Positions 39,757-49,725 of a stretch of DNA of 64,000 bases are shown here, piece after piece. Position 1 is the stretch's first letter, and each line of letters starts with the position of its first letter. Position numbers and translations under genes: made by a program. Source of the stretch: Aliishimia ponticola (GTDB taxonomy: Bacteria > Pseudomonadota > Alphaproteobacteria > Rhodobacterales > Rhodobacteraceae); contig NZ_SRKY01000002.1 in the NCBI RefSeq assembly GCF_004803475.1, positions 434,001 to 498,000 of the forward strand, in the 5' to 3' direction. The notes below the pieces were generated by a model. It was given only the letters and a program-made list of their open reading frames with translations, ran no database searches and was not told the origin of the DNA.

Positions 39757-39981
39757 TCAGGCGATGATATCGGGGAAGAGCCGATCTTCGATCTGGTAGA
39801 TCTTGTCCTTGATCTGAAGCTTCTTTTTCTTCAGCCGCTGCAAGGTCAGTTGGTCGAAGGTGCCGGTGTCCTGCAACGCCGCAATTGCAGCGTCCAGATC
39901 GGCATGTTCGCGCTTGAAAACCTCAAGCTCGACACGCAGGACGTCTTCGGTCTTCATCGACAGATCGTTGGGTGCGTTCAT
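39757..39981 (-). CDS. DUF465 family small protein
   Basis: Protein of 74 residues, mostly charged helix: VELEVFKREHADLDAAIAAL then TFDQLTLQRLKKKKLQIKDK. This is the DUF465 (YdcH) pattern, small coiled-coil proteins of unknown function that may bind membranes or partners. The start at 39981 (MNAPNDLSMK) is well supported by family length. Confidence 0.85.
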   Translation of the reverse strand: MNAPNDLSMKTEDVLRVELEVFKREHADLDAAIAALQDTGTFDQLTLQRLKKKKLQIKDKIYQIEDRLFPDIIA

Positions 39982-40045
39982 TTCGTGCCCGCGCGTGCCT
40001 TTACCTTTTTTTGACCATACCGCTGATTGGGGAAACAGGCTAGAC

Positions 40046-40072
40046 CTTGTCGCCCTCAAGATTAATGCCCAT
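40046..40072 (+). promoter_or_regulatory. Candidate RpoH-type promoter for hsp20
   Basis: CTTGTCG (40046-40052), 15-base spacer, then CCCATAT starting at 40068. This follows the heat-shock sigma factor pattern CTTGAAA-(N11-15)-CCCCATNT in most positions. It lies about 70 bases upstream of the small heat-shock protein start. Confidence 0.45.
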
Positions 40073-40144
40073 ATTTCTGTCCGAGGCCTGCCGATATCGG
40101 GGGCTGCTCGATTGACTGTCGCTTGAAGATAAGGACGTGTCGGA

Positions 40145-40564
40145 ATGACAAAATTGACCCTTGCGTCATACCCCCACCTTCTGGGGTTCGAAAGGTTGGA
40201 CCAGCTGCTGGAACGCACGGCGAAAAGCAGTGATGGCTATCCGCCCTTCAACATCGAACAAACCTCGGAAAATACTTACCGGATCACGCTGGCCGTGGCT
40301 GGGTTCTCTGAAAGTGACCTGTCGATCACCGTCGAAGACCGTCAATTGGTCATTCGCGGGCGTCAGCGCGACGACACCGAAGGGCGCGTTTTTCTGCATC
40401 GCGGTATTGCCGCGCGGCAGTTTCAACGCAGCTTTGTATTGGCGGATGGTGTCGAGGTCGGAGAAGCCCAGCTTGAGAACGGGCTGCTCCATCTCGATCT
40501 GAGCCAGCCACGGCCAGACGCGGTCGTGCAGACGATTGAGATCAACAAAGGTAAGAGAGGTTAA
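40145..40564 (+). CDS. Hsp20/alpha-crystallin family small heat-shock protein
   Basis: IbpA-like holdase of 139 residues. The alpha-crystallin domain (about 38-130) has YRITLAVAGFSESDLSITVE, the RQFQRSFVLADGV strand and the short conserved GLLHLDL end. It holds unfolded proteins for refolding. AAGGA is the ribosome site. Followed after 4 bases by the DUF1150 gene. Confidence 0.93.
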   Translation: MTKLTLASYPHLLGFERLDQLLERTAKSSDGYPPFNIEQTSENTYRITLAVAGFSESDLSITVEDRQLVIRGRQRDDTEGRVFLHRGIAARQFQRSFVLADGVEVGEAQLENGLLHLDLSQPRPDAVVQTIEINKGKRG

Positions 40565-40568
40565 GACG

Positions 40569-40793
40569 ATGAATACTCCCTACGAAATCGACGCAGTGGA
40601 AGGGCGCATGGTCTATGTCAAAACCGTAGACGTGGCCGACCTTCCCGAAGAAGTGCAAGAGCAAGCCGCCGGGCATGATCAGCTTTACGCCGTCCACACG
40701 GCGGATGGCGCGCAGTTGGCGCTTGTCGCGGATCGCAACATGGCGTTCATTCTGGCGCGGCAGCACGATTACAGCCCCGTCGCGGTGCACTGA
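40569..40793 (+). CDS. DUF1150 family protein
   Basis: Protein of 74 residues: VYVKTVDVADLPEEVQEQA..., LYAVHTADGAQLALVADRN, and ARQHDYSPVAVH at the end, matching DUF1150, an alphaproteobacterial family of unknown function. It starts 4 bases after the hsp20 stop and must share its message. The fixed pairing with small heat-shock genes suggests a stress role. Confidence 0.88.
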   Translation: MNTPYEIDAVEGRMVYVKTVDVADLPEEVQEQAAGHDQLYAVHTADGAQLALVADRNMAFILARQHDYSPVAVH

Positions 40794-40832
40794 CACCCGC
40801 GCACGTATTGAACTAACGTCCAAGGGGGCGAA

Positions 40833-41702
40833 ATGGCGTTTTCTTTTGATTGGGTGGACGCGTTTTCATCCCGGCCTTTTGGCGGCAATGGCTGCGCGGT
40901 GTTGCATGACGCCGCGCATCTGGACGACGAAACCTGCATGAATGTGGTGCGGGAAACGTCCTTGGTCGAATGCACCTTCACTGGCCCATCGGATGTTGCC
41001 GATATCCGTGTGCGCTATTTTCTGGCGAGCCGGGAAATCCCCTTTGCCGGGCATCCGACCGTGGCGACCGTGGCCGCGATGCGACGGCGCGGGCTGATCG
41101 AAGACGGCCCGCTGACGCTGGAAACACTGGCCGGGATCGTTCCGGTTACGGTCAAAGGCGATGCGGTTTCGATGGTGCAGATCGCGCCGGAGTTTGGCCG
41201 CGATGTCCCGGCAGAGATCGTCGCCCCTGCGATCGGTCTGGCCCCGGCGGATATTCTGCATCCCCCGCAGATCGTTTCCACCGGGTTGCCGTTCTGCATT
41301 ACGGTTCTGTCATCGCGCGATGCATTGACGCGCGCGGCGCTTAATACCGATGCGTTGGCGGACTATTTCAATGAAATCGAGGCGCCCTCCACCGATGCGA
41401 TGGAACCGTTCTTGGTCACGCTGGAAGGTGCGACAGAAGATGGCGACACCTGCGCGCGTCTGCTTCTGGCCCCGCCAAGCCCGGCAGAAGACCCCTTCAC
41501 CGGGTCGGCGACGGGCGCGATGGCAGCTTACCTCTGGGCGCGCGGTCTGATCGACGCGCCGCGTTTCGTGGCAGAGCAGGGGCATGGGATGGGCCGACCG
41601 GGCCGCGCGGATGTCGAAGTGCTCGGCCCACGCGACGCGATAGAAGGCGTGCGTGTCTCGGGCCGAGGCTATGTTCTGATGTCAGGCGAATTTCACCTGT
41701 AG
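40833..41702 (+). CDS. PhzF family isomerase/epimerase
   Basis: Protein of 289 residues of the PhzF (diaminopimelate epimerase-like) fold. WVDAFSSRPFGGNGCAV opens the first half; the catalytic Glu is likely E41 in RETSLVE. The second half has EDPFTGSATGAMAAYL and the final RVSGRGYVLMSGEF. No phenazine genes are present, so it is a housekeeping-type member with unknown substrate. Confidence 0.9.
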   Translation: MAFSFDWVDAFSSRPFGGNGCAVLHDAAHLDDETCMNVVRETSLVECTFTGPSDVADIRVRYFLASREIPFAGHPTVATVAAMRRRGLIEDGPLTLETLAGIVPVTVKGDAVSMVQIAPEFGRDVPAEIVAPAIGLAPADILHPPQIVSTGLPFCITVLSSRDALTRAALNTDALADYFNEIEAPSTDAMEPFLVTLEGATEDGDTCARLLLAPPSPAEDPFTGSATGAMAAYLWARGLIDAPRFVAEQGHGMGRPGRADVEVLGPRDAIEGVRVSGRGYVLMSGEFHL

Positions 41703-41715
41703 CAGCGCAGGCGGG

Positions 41716-42300
41716 TCAGCCCGACTGCTTGAGCGCGGCAATCATCCTGTCGATATCGCCGCCATTCGAATCGATCAGCGCGCCAACTTCGGTACGTTCG
41801 GTCAGCAGCAGGTTGATGCCTTCGACAAACATGTTGAAGAACAGGTCTTTGCCGGACCGGTTGGACACATGGAAGGTCACCTTGAAGGGCGACTGCCCCT
41901 TGAGATAGGCGACGGTGTCGACTTCAAACCATTTCTTCACCTTGCGAACGCTGGTCACTTCCAGCCGCCCGCCGATGAATTCGCGGAACCGCTTGCCGTA
42001 TTTGCGCGCGATATAGGATTGGAACGCGTCAGAGAACGCGCGTTTCTGCGCGGTGCTGGCGCGACGTCCATCCGCGCCCATCGCATAGGCAGAGATATAG
42101 GACGTGTCCGAGTAACGTGCGAAGATCTTCTCGAAGTCGCGGATCATGCCGCTTTCGGATTTTCCGGACGAGATCACCTTGTTGATGTCGCCCACAAGCT
42201 GGTCGATCAGCGTTTTTGCGCTGCCTTCAGTCAGGGCCAGGGCGCCCGATGGCAGCACTGATACCGCACCAAGGCCGGCGATGAACGTACGACGAAACAT
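41716..42300 (-). CDS. mlaC: MlaC/Ttg2D family phospholipid carrier
   Basis: Periplasmic protein of 194 residues, signal peptide FRRTFIAGLGAVSVLPSGALA (possibly Tat: RRTFIAG). The MlaC core includes RDFEKIFARYSD, FSDAFQSYIARKYGKRF and FKVTFHVSNRSGKDLFFNMF. It should carry phospholipid between the outer-membrane MlaA and an inner-membrane Mla ABC complex. It starts 1 base after the mlaA stop; mlaFEDB are not in the window. Confidence 0.92.
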   Translation of the reverse strand: MFRRTFIAGLGAVSVLPSGALALTEGSAKTLIDQLVGDINKVISSGKSESGMIRDFEKIFARYSDTSYISAYAMGADGRRASTAQKRAFSDAFQSYIARKYGKRFREFIGGRLEVTSVRKVKKWFEVDTVAYLKGQSPFKVTFHVSNRSGKDLFFNMFVEGINLLLTERTEVGALIDSNGGDIDRMIAALKQSG

Positions 42301-42301
42301 A

Positions 42302-43069
42302 TCAGAACCCTTCCGTGTTCAATTCAAACGGGTCGATGCTGGAGCCCGCATCCTGGGCACCCAGTTGGAAGCGACGGTTTTGAAGATAGATGAGCCGCGC
42401 CTGCGCATAACTGTCTGCGCTCTCATATAGGATGGCATCCACCGTATCGGAATAGCGCCCGCGGTCGCCCAGTCTACTTGCGACGGTGGCTGCGGGCGGG
42501 ATGTAACTTTCGGGGTCGTCCAGATTGTAGGACAACGGGTTGGTGAACAGATCGACGATACGCCCGGCAGTGTGCCGCGCGGTCGATGGGCCAAGCAGCG
42601 GCAATTCGATGTAACTGCCTTCCCCCACGCCCCAGACATAAAGCGTTTCACCGAAATCGGTGTCGTGATCTTCGATGCCGAAATCCGTCGCCACATCGAA
42701 GAGCCCGCCAATCCCGAGGGTGGAGTTGATGACGAACCGCGCCAGTGAGATGCCGCTGCCGCGCATATCGCCTTGCAGCAGGCTGTTTACCGTCACCGAG
42801 GGTTGCCCAAGATTGGTCGAGAAATTCCCGACGCTGTCTTCGATGTCATCGGGTACGATCGCGGTATAGCCCTTGCCAGCAGGGCGCACGATGGCGCGGT
42901 CCAGACCACGGTTGAAGGCATGTACCCGGCGGTTTTGCGCCTCATACGGGTCGTTGATGCCATCCGCCGAAGGGGCGCCGTTTTGCGCGGAACAGGCCGA
43001 CAGCAGCGCGGTGCAAAGGACTGCGGCAAACATCTTGGCAACAATTCCGGCAGACTCAGAAACAGACAA
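42302..43069 (-). CDS. mlaA: MlaA (VacJ) outer-membrane lipoprotein
   Basis: Lipoprotein of 255 residues that extracts phospholipids from the outer leaflet. The lipobox is LLSACS (Cys25). NDPYEAQNRRVHAFNRGLDR and GIGGLFDVATDFGI with SYIELPLLGPSTAR are diagnostic. TTG at 43069 is chosen because it gives a basic n-region (Lys12) and has GGGGAT upstream; an ATG at 43033 would leave a signal peptide without a positive charge. Coupled to mlaC. Confidence 0.92.
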   Translation of the reverse strand: MSVSESAGIVAKMFAAVLCTALLSACSAQNGAPSADGINDPYEAQNRRVHAFNRGLDRAIVRPAGKGYTAIVPDDIEDSVGNFSTNLGQPSVTVNSLLQGDMRGSGISLARFVINSTLGIGGLFDVATDFGIEDHDTDFGETLYVWGVGEGSYIELPLLGPSTARHTAGRIVDLFTNPLSYNLDDPESYIPPAATVASRLGDRGRYSDTVDAILYESADSYAQARLIYLQNRRFQLGAQDAGSSIDPFELNTEGF

Positions 43070-43233
43070 TGGAAATCCCCGATTAAAGATTTTATGGCTA
43101 CTTAATGTATTGAGGCCCGAAGCCCAGACCGCAAGTGGCAGTCGCCATCATTTGTGGCTTGCGGGTGACAGGCAAAACAAGATGTGTTTCAGCAGGGCCG
43201 ATGGTGGCCTGCTGGTCAAGCGGAAAGGTGCCG

Positions 43234-44970
43234 ATGCAAAGACATGGCAGGCCGAGTGGCAAGGACGAGTTACGCGCAGCGCGAAAGTTGAGCCGGGGGC
43301 TCTACTGGGCCGTTGGGATTTTTAGTTTCTTTGCGAACCTGTTGATGCTGACAGGTCCGCTTTACATGCTGCAAGTCTATGACCGGGTGCTGGGCTCGCG
43401 GTCAGAGGAAACGCTGATCGCGCTCTCGCTTCTGGTCGTTTTCCTTTATGGTATCATGGGGTTGATGGAATTCGTCCGGGGCCGCGTCATGGGCCGCGCC
43501 GGTGCGCGGTTCCAGTCGGCATTGGACAAGCGCGTTTTCGAGGCCGTGTCTCGCAAAGCGGCGCTCGCGCCCGACCAGAAGACCGAAAGCGGGCTTCAGG
43601 ATCTGGAATCCCTGCGTCGATTGATGACTGCGCCGGTGCTGATGGCGATTTTCGACATGCCGTGGACGCCGATCTTTCTTGCCGGAATTTTCATCTTCCA
43701 CCCGCTGATGGGCTGGCTGGCCGTCTTGGGCGGTTCGCTGCTGATTCTGATCACCGTATTCAACCAAATGCTCTCGCGCGGTCCGAATCTACGGTCCAAC
43801 ATGGCAGAGATGCAGGCGGGGCAGATGTCCGGCCAGATGCGCACAGAGGCAGAGATGCTGCAATCCATGGGGATGGAGGGCGCGGCCTATCGCCGGTGGA
43901 ACTCCGCCCGGACCCGCGCCTTGGAAGAAGGTATTTCCGCTGCGGATGTGGGGGGCGGCTTCAGCGCGATGACGAAAGCGCTGCGCCTGTTCCTGCAATC
44001 GGCGATGCTGGGCCTTGGTGCGTGGCTGACCCTGCAAGGCGAATTGACGCCGGGTGCGATGATCGCGGGTTCTATCCTGCTGGGCCGTGCCCTGGCGCCG
44101 ATCGAACTGGCCGTGGGGCAATGGGCGCTGGTGCAGCGCGCCGCCAAGGGCTGGGAAAACCTGTCGGAGCTTCTGGATGAGGTGCCGCCGCGCGAACAAC
44201 GTACGGCGCTGCCACGACCACGGGCGCGGCTTGAGGCGAAGAACCTGACCGTTCTGCCACCGGGGGAGCGTCAGGCCTCGCTGAAATCGCTGAACTTCGT
44301 GCTGGAGCCGGGGCAGGCGATGGGCGTGATCGGTCCGTCGGGCTGCGGTAAATCCACCTTGGCCCGCGCCATTACCGGGCTTTGGCGTCCTGCTGGCGGC
44401 TCCATGCGGCTCGACGGGGCGGCGCTGGATCAATACGAACCGGAAGTTCTTGGCGGGCTGATCGGATACCTGCCGCAGCGCGTGCAATTGTTCGACGGCA
44501 CGATCGCAGAGAATATCGCACGGCTGGCCGATACGCCGGACGATGCGAAGGTCGTCGCCGCCGCCAAGAAAGCCGCGGCGCATCAGATGATCCTCGACTT
44601 GCCCAACGGGTATGATACCGTCATCCGCGATGGTCAAAGCCGCCTGTCGGGGGGGCAGATTCAGCGGATCGGTCTGGCGCGCGCGCTTTATGCCGATCCG
44701 GTGATCGTGGTGCTGGATGAGCCGAACTCGAACCTCGACAATGTTGGGAACCAGGCGCTGAACCAGGCGATCCGCCAGCTCAAGTCCGAGGACCGATCCG
44801 TGATGATCATGGCGCACAGACCGAACGCGATTCAGGAATGTGATACACTGCTGGTGATGGAGAACGGAATGCGCATGGCCTTCGGTCCGAAGGATGAAGT
44901 GCTCAAGGCGACCGTCCGAAACCACAAGGAAGTCGCGGCCAATCCGGCCGACAAGGGAGGCGTCGTATGA
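43234..44970 (+). CDS. Type I secretion system ABC permease/ATPase (PrtD-like)
   Basis: Inner-membrane exporter half of 578 residues. Several membrane helices (about 25-290) precede the ATPase with Walker [10 protein letters not shown] (367-375), signature LSGGQ (471-475) and Walker B VIVVLDEP. Similarity to PrtD of protease/RTX secretion is clear from [19 protein letters not shown]. No C39 peptidase domain. The start at 43234 (AAAGGTG upstream) is preferred to 43135. Overlaps its HlyD partner by ATGA. No RTX substrate or TolC gene nearby. Confidence 0.92.
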   Translation: MQRHGRPSGKDELRAARKLSRGLYWAVGIFSFFANLLMLTGPLYMLQVYDRVLGSRSEETLIALSLLVVFLYGIMGLMEFVRGRVMGRAGARFQSALDKRVFEAVSRKAALAPDQKTESGLQDLESLRRLMTAPVLMAIFDMPWTPIFLAGIFIFHPLMGWLAVLGGSLLILITVFNQMLSRGPNLRSNMAEMQAGQMSGQMRTEAEMLQSMGMEGAAYRRWNSARTRALEEGISAADVGGGFSAMTKALRLFLQSAMLGLGAWLTLQGELTPGAMIAGSILLGRALAPIELAVGQWALVQRAAKGWENLSELLDEVPPREQRTALPRPRARLEAKNLTVLPPGERQASLKSLNFVLEPGQAMGVIGPSGCGKSTLARAITGLWRPAGGSMRLDGAALDQYEPEVLGGLIGYLPQRVQLFDGTIAENIARLADTPDDAKVVAAAKKAAAHQMILDLPNGYDTVIRDGQSRLSGGQIQRIGLARALYADPVIVVLDEPNSNLDNVGNQALNQAIRQLKSEDRSVMIMAHRPNAIQECDTLLVMENGMRMAFGPKDEVLKATVRNHKEVAANPADKGGVV

Positions 44971-46268
44971 GCGAGAAAAAATGGTCCGCCCGGTTCCCCC
45001 TGACGCTTGGGGCGCTGGGCTTGGTGGTGCTGGTCGGAGGCTTTGGCACCTGGGCCGTGACCACCCAGATCGCGGGCGCTGTCATCGCGCAGGGCCGGCT
45101 TGAGGTCGAACGCAACCGCCAGGTCGTGCAACATCCCACGGGCGGCGTTGTCGCGCGGATTGCGGTGAATGAGGGCGACGTCGTCGAGGCCGGTCAACTT
45201 CTGATCGAACTGGACAGCACGACGCTGGATTCCCGACTGACCATTGCGGAAGGCCAGCTTTACGAGATCGTCGCGCGCCGTGGCCGCCTTGAGGCAGAGC
45301 GGGACGGCGAGGAAGAGATCGAATTCAACGCCGAACTGCTGGAACGCGCCGCCGTTGATGAGGAGTTGATGGAACTCGTCGAAGGTCAGCGCAACCTTTT
45401 CAACGCCCGCAAGGAGTCCGCCGCGCGCGAGCTTGAACAGCTCGACAAGCGGCAGATCCAGATCCGCAATCAGATCGAAGGCATCGATGCGCAGACCGTG
45501 TCGCTGGAAAAACAGCTGGAGCTGATCGAAGAAGAGCTGGGCAACCAGCAATCCCTGTTTGACCGTGGCCTGTCGCAAGCGTCTACGCTGTTGGCGCTGC
45601 GGCGTAATCAGGCGAACCTGCAAGGGCAGCTTGGTGAACTGGCCGCGAACCGGGCGGAAGCCGAATCGCGCATCACCGAGACCGAGATTGAGGCGTTGAA
45701 ACTGACGACGCTGCTGCGCGAAGAAGCGATCACGCAGCTTCGCGATTTGCGGTATCGTGAATTGGAGCTGCGCGAACAGCGCGCCGCAACGCGGGAAGAG
45801 CTGGACCGCCTGGACATTCGCGCCCCTGTCTCTGGCGTCGTCTATGGGCTGGCCGTACAGACGCCACGTTCGGTTCTGCAAGCCGCGCAGCCGGTGCTGT
45901 ATCTGGTGCCGCAGGATCGTCCGCTTGTCATCGCCGCGCAGATTGAACCCACCCATATCGATGAGGTTCTCGTCGGTCAGCCAGTGAGCCTGCGGTTTTC
46001 CGCGCTGGATCAGCGAACGACTCCCGAACTTACGGGCCATGTGATGCTGCTCTCGGCGGATGCGTTCGAGGATGAAGCGACCCGCGCGACCTATTACCGG
46101 GCGGAAATCTCGCTGGCGCCGGGCGAAATCGAACGGCTTGGCGATAACGTGGCGCTGATCCCCGGCATGCCGGTGGAGACATATATTCGCACCACGGATC
46201 GCTCTCCGCTTGCGTATCTGACCAAGCCGCTGCTTGATTACTTCAACCGCGCGTTCCGCGAGACATAA
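44967..46268 (+). CDS. Type I secretion periplasmic adaptor (HlyD/PrtE-like)
   Basis: Membrane fusion protein of 433 residues with one N-terminal membrane helix (about 9-33), a lipoyl half-domain ([22 protein letters not shown]), a long coiled-coil hairpin (about 95-265), the second lipoyl half ([16 protein letters not shown]) and a beta-barrel end. It connects the ABC exporter to an outer-membrane channel. Overlap with the exporter gene shows they form one unit. Confidence 0.93.
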   Translation: MSEKKWSARFPLTLGALGLVVLVGGFGTWAVTTQIAGAVIAQGRLEVERNRQVVQHPTGGVVARIAVNEGDVVEAGQLLIELDSTTLDSRLTIAEGQLYEIVARRGRLEAERDGEEEIEFNAELLERAAVDEELMELVEGQRNLFNARKESAARELEQLDKRQIQIRNQIEGIDAQTVSLEKQLELIEEELGNQQSLFDRGLSQASTLLALRRNQANLQGQLGELAANRAEAESRITETEIEALKLTTLLREEAITQLRDLRYRELELREQRAATREELDRLDIRAPVSGVVYGLAVQTPRSVLQAAQPVLYLVPQDRPLVIAAQIEPTHIDEVLVGQPVSLRFSALDQRTTPELTGHVMLLSADAFEDEATRATYYRAEISLAPGEIERLGDNVALIPGMPVETYIRTTDRSPLAYLTKPLLDYFNRAFRET

Positions 46269-46358
46269 AAGTTTCACACAAAGCGCCCGTATGGCGGGTT
46301 TCGGCGGTTACGGAAATGGACTAGCGTCGCCTCGAATCTGAATGATCCGGAGGTTTCC

Positions 46359-46817
46359 ATGTCCATTTCCGCCCGTCTTGCCGAGAAAGGTATCGACCTT
46401 CCCGACGCATCCGCGCCGGCTGCAAACTATGTGCCCTATGTCCAGGTTGGCGACATCCTTTATGTGTCTGGCCAAATCTCGATGAATGCCGATGGGCTGG
46501 TCACTGGAAAAGTGGGCGCAGACCTGACGGTGGAAGAGGGCGCTGCGGCGGCCAAGCTTTGCGGGTTGAGCCTGCTCGCACAGGTCAAAGCGGCGTGTGG
46601 CGGCGACATGGACCGGCTGGTGCGTGTTGTGAAGCTGACAGGTTTCGTGAATTCGACACCGGATTTCACCGATCAGCCCAAGGTCATCAACGGCTGCTCT
46701 GACTTCCTTGTCGAGGCGCTGGGCGATGGCGGTCGGCATGCCCGTTCCGCAGTGTCCGCCGGCGCGCTGCCGCTGGGCGTCGCCGTCGAGATCGAAGGCA
46801 TATTCCAGATCAAATGA
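46359..46817 (+). CDS. RidA family protein
   Basis: Protein of 152 residues of the RidA/YjgF (2-iminopropanoate deaminase) fold that clears reactive enamine/imine intermediates. VGDILYVSGQISMNADG and VAVEIEGIFQ are family features; the RidA-type catalytic Arg is not clear at its usual place, so it belongs to another subgroup. A strong ribosome site, CCGGAGG, precedes ATG. Its stop overlaps the next gene (ATGA). Confidence 0.87.
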   Translation: MSISARLAEKGIDLPDASAPAANYVPYVQVGDILYVSGQISMNADGLVTGKVGADLTVEEGAAAAKLCGLSLLAQVKAACGGDMDRLVRVVKLTGFVNSTPDFTDQPKVINGCSDFLVEALGDGGRHARSAVSAGALPLGVAVEIEGIFQIK

Positions 46818-47566
46818 CCCGGCTTCCGTCTGCCTTTCTGGACAGGCCCATTGCGCATCGTGCCTTGCACGATGTAGCCCAAGGGCGGCCTGAGAATAGC
46901 CGCGCCGCGATCCAAGCTGCGATTGCGGCTGGCTACGGGGTGGAGATCGACGTGCAACTCACCGCCGATGGCGCAGCGTTTGTCTTTCACGACTATGCGC
47001 TGGACCGGCTCACGCCAGAGACCGGACCGGTGCGCCAACGCAAGGCGGATGCGCTGCGATCCATCCCGCTCAGCGGTGGGGACGAGACCATCCCGGACCT
47101 GCCCGAGGTTCTGGCCCTGGTTGCGGGCCGCGTGCCGATCCTTCTTGAAATCAAGGATCAGGATGGCGCGATGGGGCCGGATATTGGCCCGCTGGAGGAG
47201 GCCGTTGCACAAGCCACCGCGCAATATGACGGGCCACTGGCGATCATGTCCTTCAACCCTCATTCGGTGGCGCGTATCGGCACGCTTTGCCCGCACCTGC
47301 CGCGTGGATTGGTGACTTGCGGCTATGATCCGGCCGATTGGCCGCTTAGCGCCGACATCTGTGCGCGTCTGCGGCAAATTCCGGATTACGACAGTGTGGG
47401 GGCCAGTTTCATCAGCCATCATGCGGACGATCTGGTCAGACCGCGTGTGGCGGAACTGAAACGCAACGGTGCGGATGTGCTATGTTGGACCATTCGTTCA
47501 CCGGAAGCGGCGCAAACTGCGCTAAAGATTGCACAAAACATCACCTTTGAAGGTTTCCTGCCTTGA
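46814..47566 (+). CDS. Glycerophosphodiester phosphodiesterase family protein
   Basis: TIM-barrel phosphodiesterase of 250 residues. IAHRALHD (His13-14 region), PENSRAAI, YGVEIDVQLTADG and VFHDYALDRLT supply the catalytic His pair and metal-binding Glu/Asp. No signal peptide, so it acts in the cytosol, like UgpQ, releasing glycerol 3-phosphate. Coupled to RidA; followed by a FemAB/GNAT-like gene. Confidence 0.9.
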   Translation: MTRLPSAFLDRPIAHRALHDVAQGRPENSRAAIQAAIAAGYGVEIDVQLTADGAAFVFHDYALDRLTPETGPVRQRKADALRSIPLSGGDETIPDLPEVLALVAGRVPILLEIKDQDGAMGPDIGPLEEAVAQATAQYDGPLAIMSFNPHSVARIGTLCPHLPRGLVTCGYDPADWPLSADICARLRQIPDYDSVGASFISHHADDLVRPRVAELKRNGADVLCWTIRSPEAAQTALKIAQNITFEGFLP

Positions 47567-47624
47567 TGTGCCGCTGGGCGACAACACATATCAACGAAGG
47601 AACAGGGACCGCATCCAAAGGCCG

Positions 47625-48812
47625 ATGACCTCGCAGGAAATCGAAATCACGCTCTTGCCGAGCCTGCGCGAGATATCGGCACAGGACTGGGATGCCTGCG
47701 CCTGCCCGGAAGCGGCGGACGGATCCCGCGCGATTGATCCTTTTACCACGTATCGCTTCCTGCTGGCGCTGGAAGAAAGCGGCTCTGTCGGGCCGGGAAG
47801 CGGGTGGCAGCCGCAATACCTTGTGGCGCGGATGGGCGGTGTGTTGATCGCGGTCGCGCCGATGTATGCCAAGGGGCATAGCCAAGGCGAGTATATCTTC
47901 GACCACAATTGGGCGCACGCCTATGAGCGCGCGGGCGGGCGGTATTACCCCAAGCTTCAGGTCGCGGTGCCCTTCACGCCAGCCACCGGCCGCCGCTTCC
48001 TGACCCGGCCGGGGTTCGAGGATGTCGGCACCCATGCCTTGACGCAGGGCGCAGTCCAACTGGCGGAGAATAACGGGCTCAGTTCGCTCCATATCACGTT
48101 TTGCACCGAAACGGAGGCCGCCCGGGGCGCAGAGCTTGGCCTGATGCGGCGGACCAGTCAGCAATATCACTGGCTGAATAATGGCTATGCGGATTTCGAT
48201 GCATTCCTTGCCTCTCTCAACTCGCGCAAGCGCAAGAACATTCGCAAGGAACGCAATCAGGCGCAGGCGTTTGGCGGCACGATCACGACGCTGACCGGCG
48301 ATGATCTGAGGCCGGAACACTGGGATGCGTTTTGGCATTTCTATCAGGATACCGGCGCGCGCAAATGGGGCACGCCTTACCTGACGCGCCGCTTTTTCGA
48401 CCTTGTGCATGAGCGGATGGCAGATGACGTGGCACTGGTTCTGGCCGAGCGGGACGGGCGGTACATCGCTGGGGCGCTCAACTTCATCGGGCGCGATACG
48501 CTGTTCGGTCGGTATTGGGGATGCGCGGAGCATCACCCGTGTCTCCACTTTGAGTTGTGCTACTATGCCGCTATCGACTATGCCATTGCCCATGGGCTGG
48601 AGCGGGTCGAAGCCGGCGCGCAAGGGGATCACAAGCTGGCACGTGGCTATCTGCCGACGCCGTGCCATTCGTTGCATTGGGTGCGCGATCCGGGGTTCTC
48701 GGACGCGATCGAAGAATATCTCAAGGCCGAGCGTGCCGCGATCGAAGAGGATATCGAAATCCTCACCAGCTATGGCCCGTTTCGCAAGAACGATGTGGAG
48801 GAACAGCAATGA
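47625..48812 (+). CDS. FemAB/GNAT-like acyltransferase (DUF482)
   Basis: Protein of 395 residues of the DUF482 (peptidoglycan biosynthesis-like, GNAT/FemAB fold) family: [36 protein letters not shown] and [12 protein letters not shown]. The fold suggests transfer of an aminoacyl or acyl group; the acceptor is unknown. Start at ATG 47625 with AAAGG just upstream. It overlaps the pterin dehydratase gene by ATGA. Confidence 0.87.
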   Translation: MTSQEIEITLLPSLREISAQDWDACACPEAADGSRAIDPFTTYRFLLALEESGSVGPGSGWQPQYLVARMGGVLIAVAPMYAKGHSQGEYIFDHNWAHAYERAGGRYYPKLQVAVPFTPATGRRFLTRPGFEDVGTHALTQGAVQLAENNGLSSLHITFCTETEAARGAELGLMRRTSQQYHWLNNGYADFDAFLASLNSRKRKNIRKERNQAQAFGGTITTLTGDDLRPEHWDAFWHFYQDTGARKWGTPYLTRRFFDLVHERMADDVALVLAERDGRYIAGALNFIGRDTLFGRYWGCAEHHPCLHFELCYYAAIDYAIAHGLERVEAGAQGDHKLARGYLPTPCHSLHWVRDPGFSDAIEEYLKAERAAIEEDIEILTSYGPFRKNDVEEQQ

Positions 48813-49105
48813 CCGAGAAATTGAGCGATGAGACCCGTAAGCCATTGCTCGCGCCCTTGTTCGACACGGGCTGGGCCTTGGTCGATGGGCGCGACGCGAT
48901 CTGCAAGACGTTTGTGTTCGACGATTTCGTGGAAGCTTTCGCGTGGATGACACGTGCGGCCTTCTGGGCGGAAAAGTGGAATCACCATCCGGAATGGTCG
49001 AATGTTTACAAGACGGTGGAAGTCACGCTGTCGACCCATGACGTGGGCGGGTTGTCCACGCTGGATGCGAAATTGGCCCGCAAGATGGACAGCCTGATGG
49101 GCTGA
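48809..49105 (+). CDS. 4a-hydroxytetrahydrobiopterin dehydratase
   Basis: Pterin-4a-carbinolamine dehydratase of 98 residues. [20 protein letters not shown] carries the catalytic His pair, and [15 protein letters not shown] ends the fold. It recycles the pterin cofactor of aromatic hydroxylases; no hydroxylase gene is in the window, and the family also occurs with a molybdopterin-related role. GGAGGAAC lies in front of ATG. Confidence 0.93.
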   Translation: MTEKLSDETRKPLLAPLFDTGWALVDGRDAICKTFVFDDFVEAFAWMTRAAFWAEKWNHHPEWSNVYKTVEVTLSTHDVGGLSTLDAKLARKMDSLMG

Positions 49106-49120
49106 CGCCGGGGGGGGACG

Positions 49121-49140
49121 TGGCCGCCCGAAGGCGGCCA
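49121..49140. terminator. Bidirectional terminator between pterin dehydratase and peroxiredoxin
   Basis: TGGCCGCC (49121-49128), CGAA, GGCGGCCA (49133-49140): a perfect 8-base stem with a stable tetraloop between converging genes, followed on the plus strand by ATTTTTT at 49155-49161 at some distance. Confidence 0.75.
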
Positions 49141-49149
49141 TGCCGTCGG

Positions 49150-49638
49150 TCAGATTTTTTCCAGCATCGCTTCGCCGCTGGACATATCGCATTGGCCCGG
49201 CGCGTCGCCGTCCTGCATGATCTCCACCTTGCCGTCGACAACATACATCGCGTAGCGCTGCGAGCGGCCATAGAAGCCAACCGGCGGCGCATCGAAGCCG
49301 CGGCCCATGGCCTTGGTGAATTCGCCAGCGGGATCTGCCAGCATCGTCAGGCCCGCATCACCCGCGCCGGTATCTTTTTCCCATGCCTGCATCACGAAGG
49401 GATCGTTGACGGACACGCAGATGATTTCGTCCACGCCCTTTTCGTCAAACTGCGCCTTGGTGCGGATGAAGCTGGGCACATGGCTGGCGCTGCATGTGGA
49501 CGTGAACGCGCCGGGCAGGCCGAAGACGATGACCTTGCGGCCCTTCAGTCGCTCTGTGATCGACACTTGCTCTGGGCCTTCTGCGCCCATGCGTACCAGT
49601 GTCGCTTCGGGGATTGTGTCTCCTGTCGAAATCGCCAT
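49150..49638 (-). CDS. Peroxiredoxin (Prx5 type)
   Basis: Thiol peroxidase of 162 residues. The peroxidatic Cys49 is in PGAFTSTCSASHVP, with the Thr and Arg (R129 region) of the family. C150 near the C-terminus (GQCDMSS) is in the place of the resolving cysteine of atypical two-Cys Prx5 proteins, and C74 is a second candidate. Removes peroxides with glutathione/glutaredoxin or thioredoxin. Likely cytosolic. Confidence 0.93.
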   Translation of the reverse strand: MAISTGDTIPEATLVRMGAEGPEQVSITERLKGRKVIVFGLPGAFTSTCSASHVPSFIRTKAQFDEKGVDEIICVSVNDPFVMQAWEKDTGAGDAGLTMLADPAGEFTKAMGRGFDAPPVGFYGRSQRYAMYVVDGKVEIMQDGDAPGQCDMSSGEAMLEKI

Positions 49639-49725
49639 TTCTTCGTCCTTCCTTTGGAATTGCGTATCGGCTTAACCGCGATATAGGTTGGCTTGCCGGA
49701 TGGAGCCAGAAGAAAGGCAAAGGGC

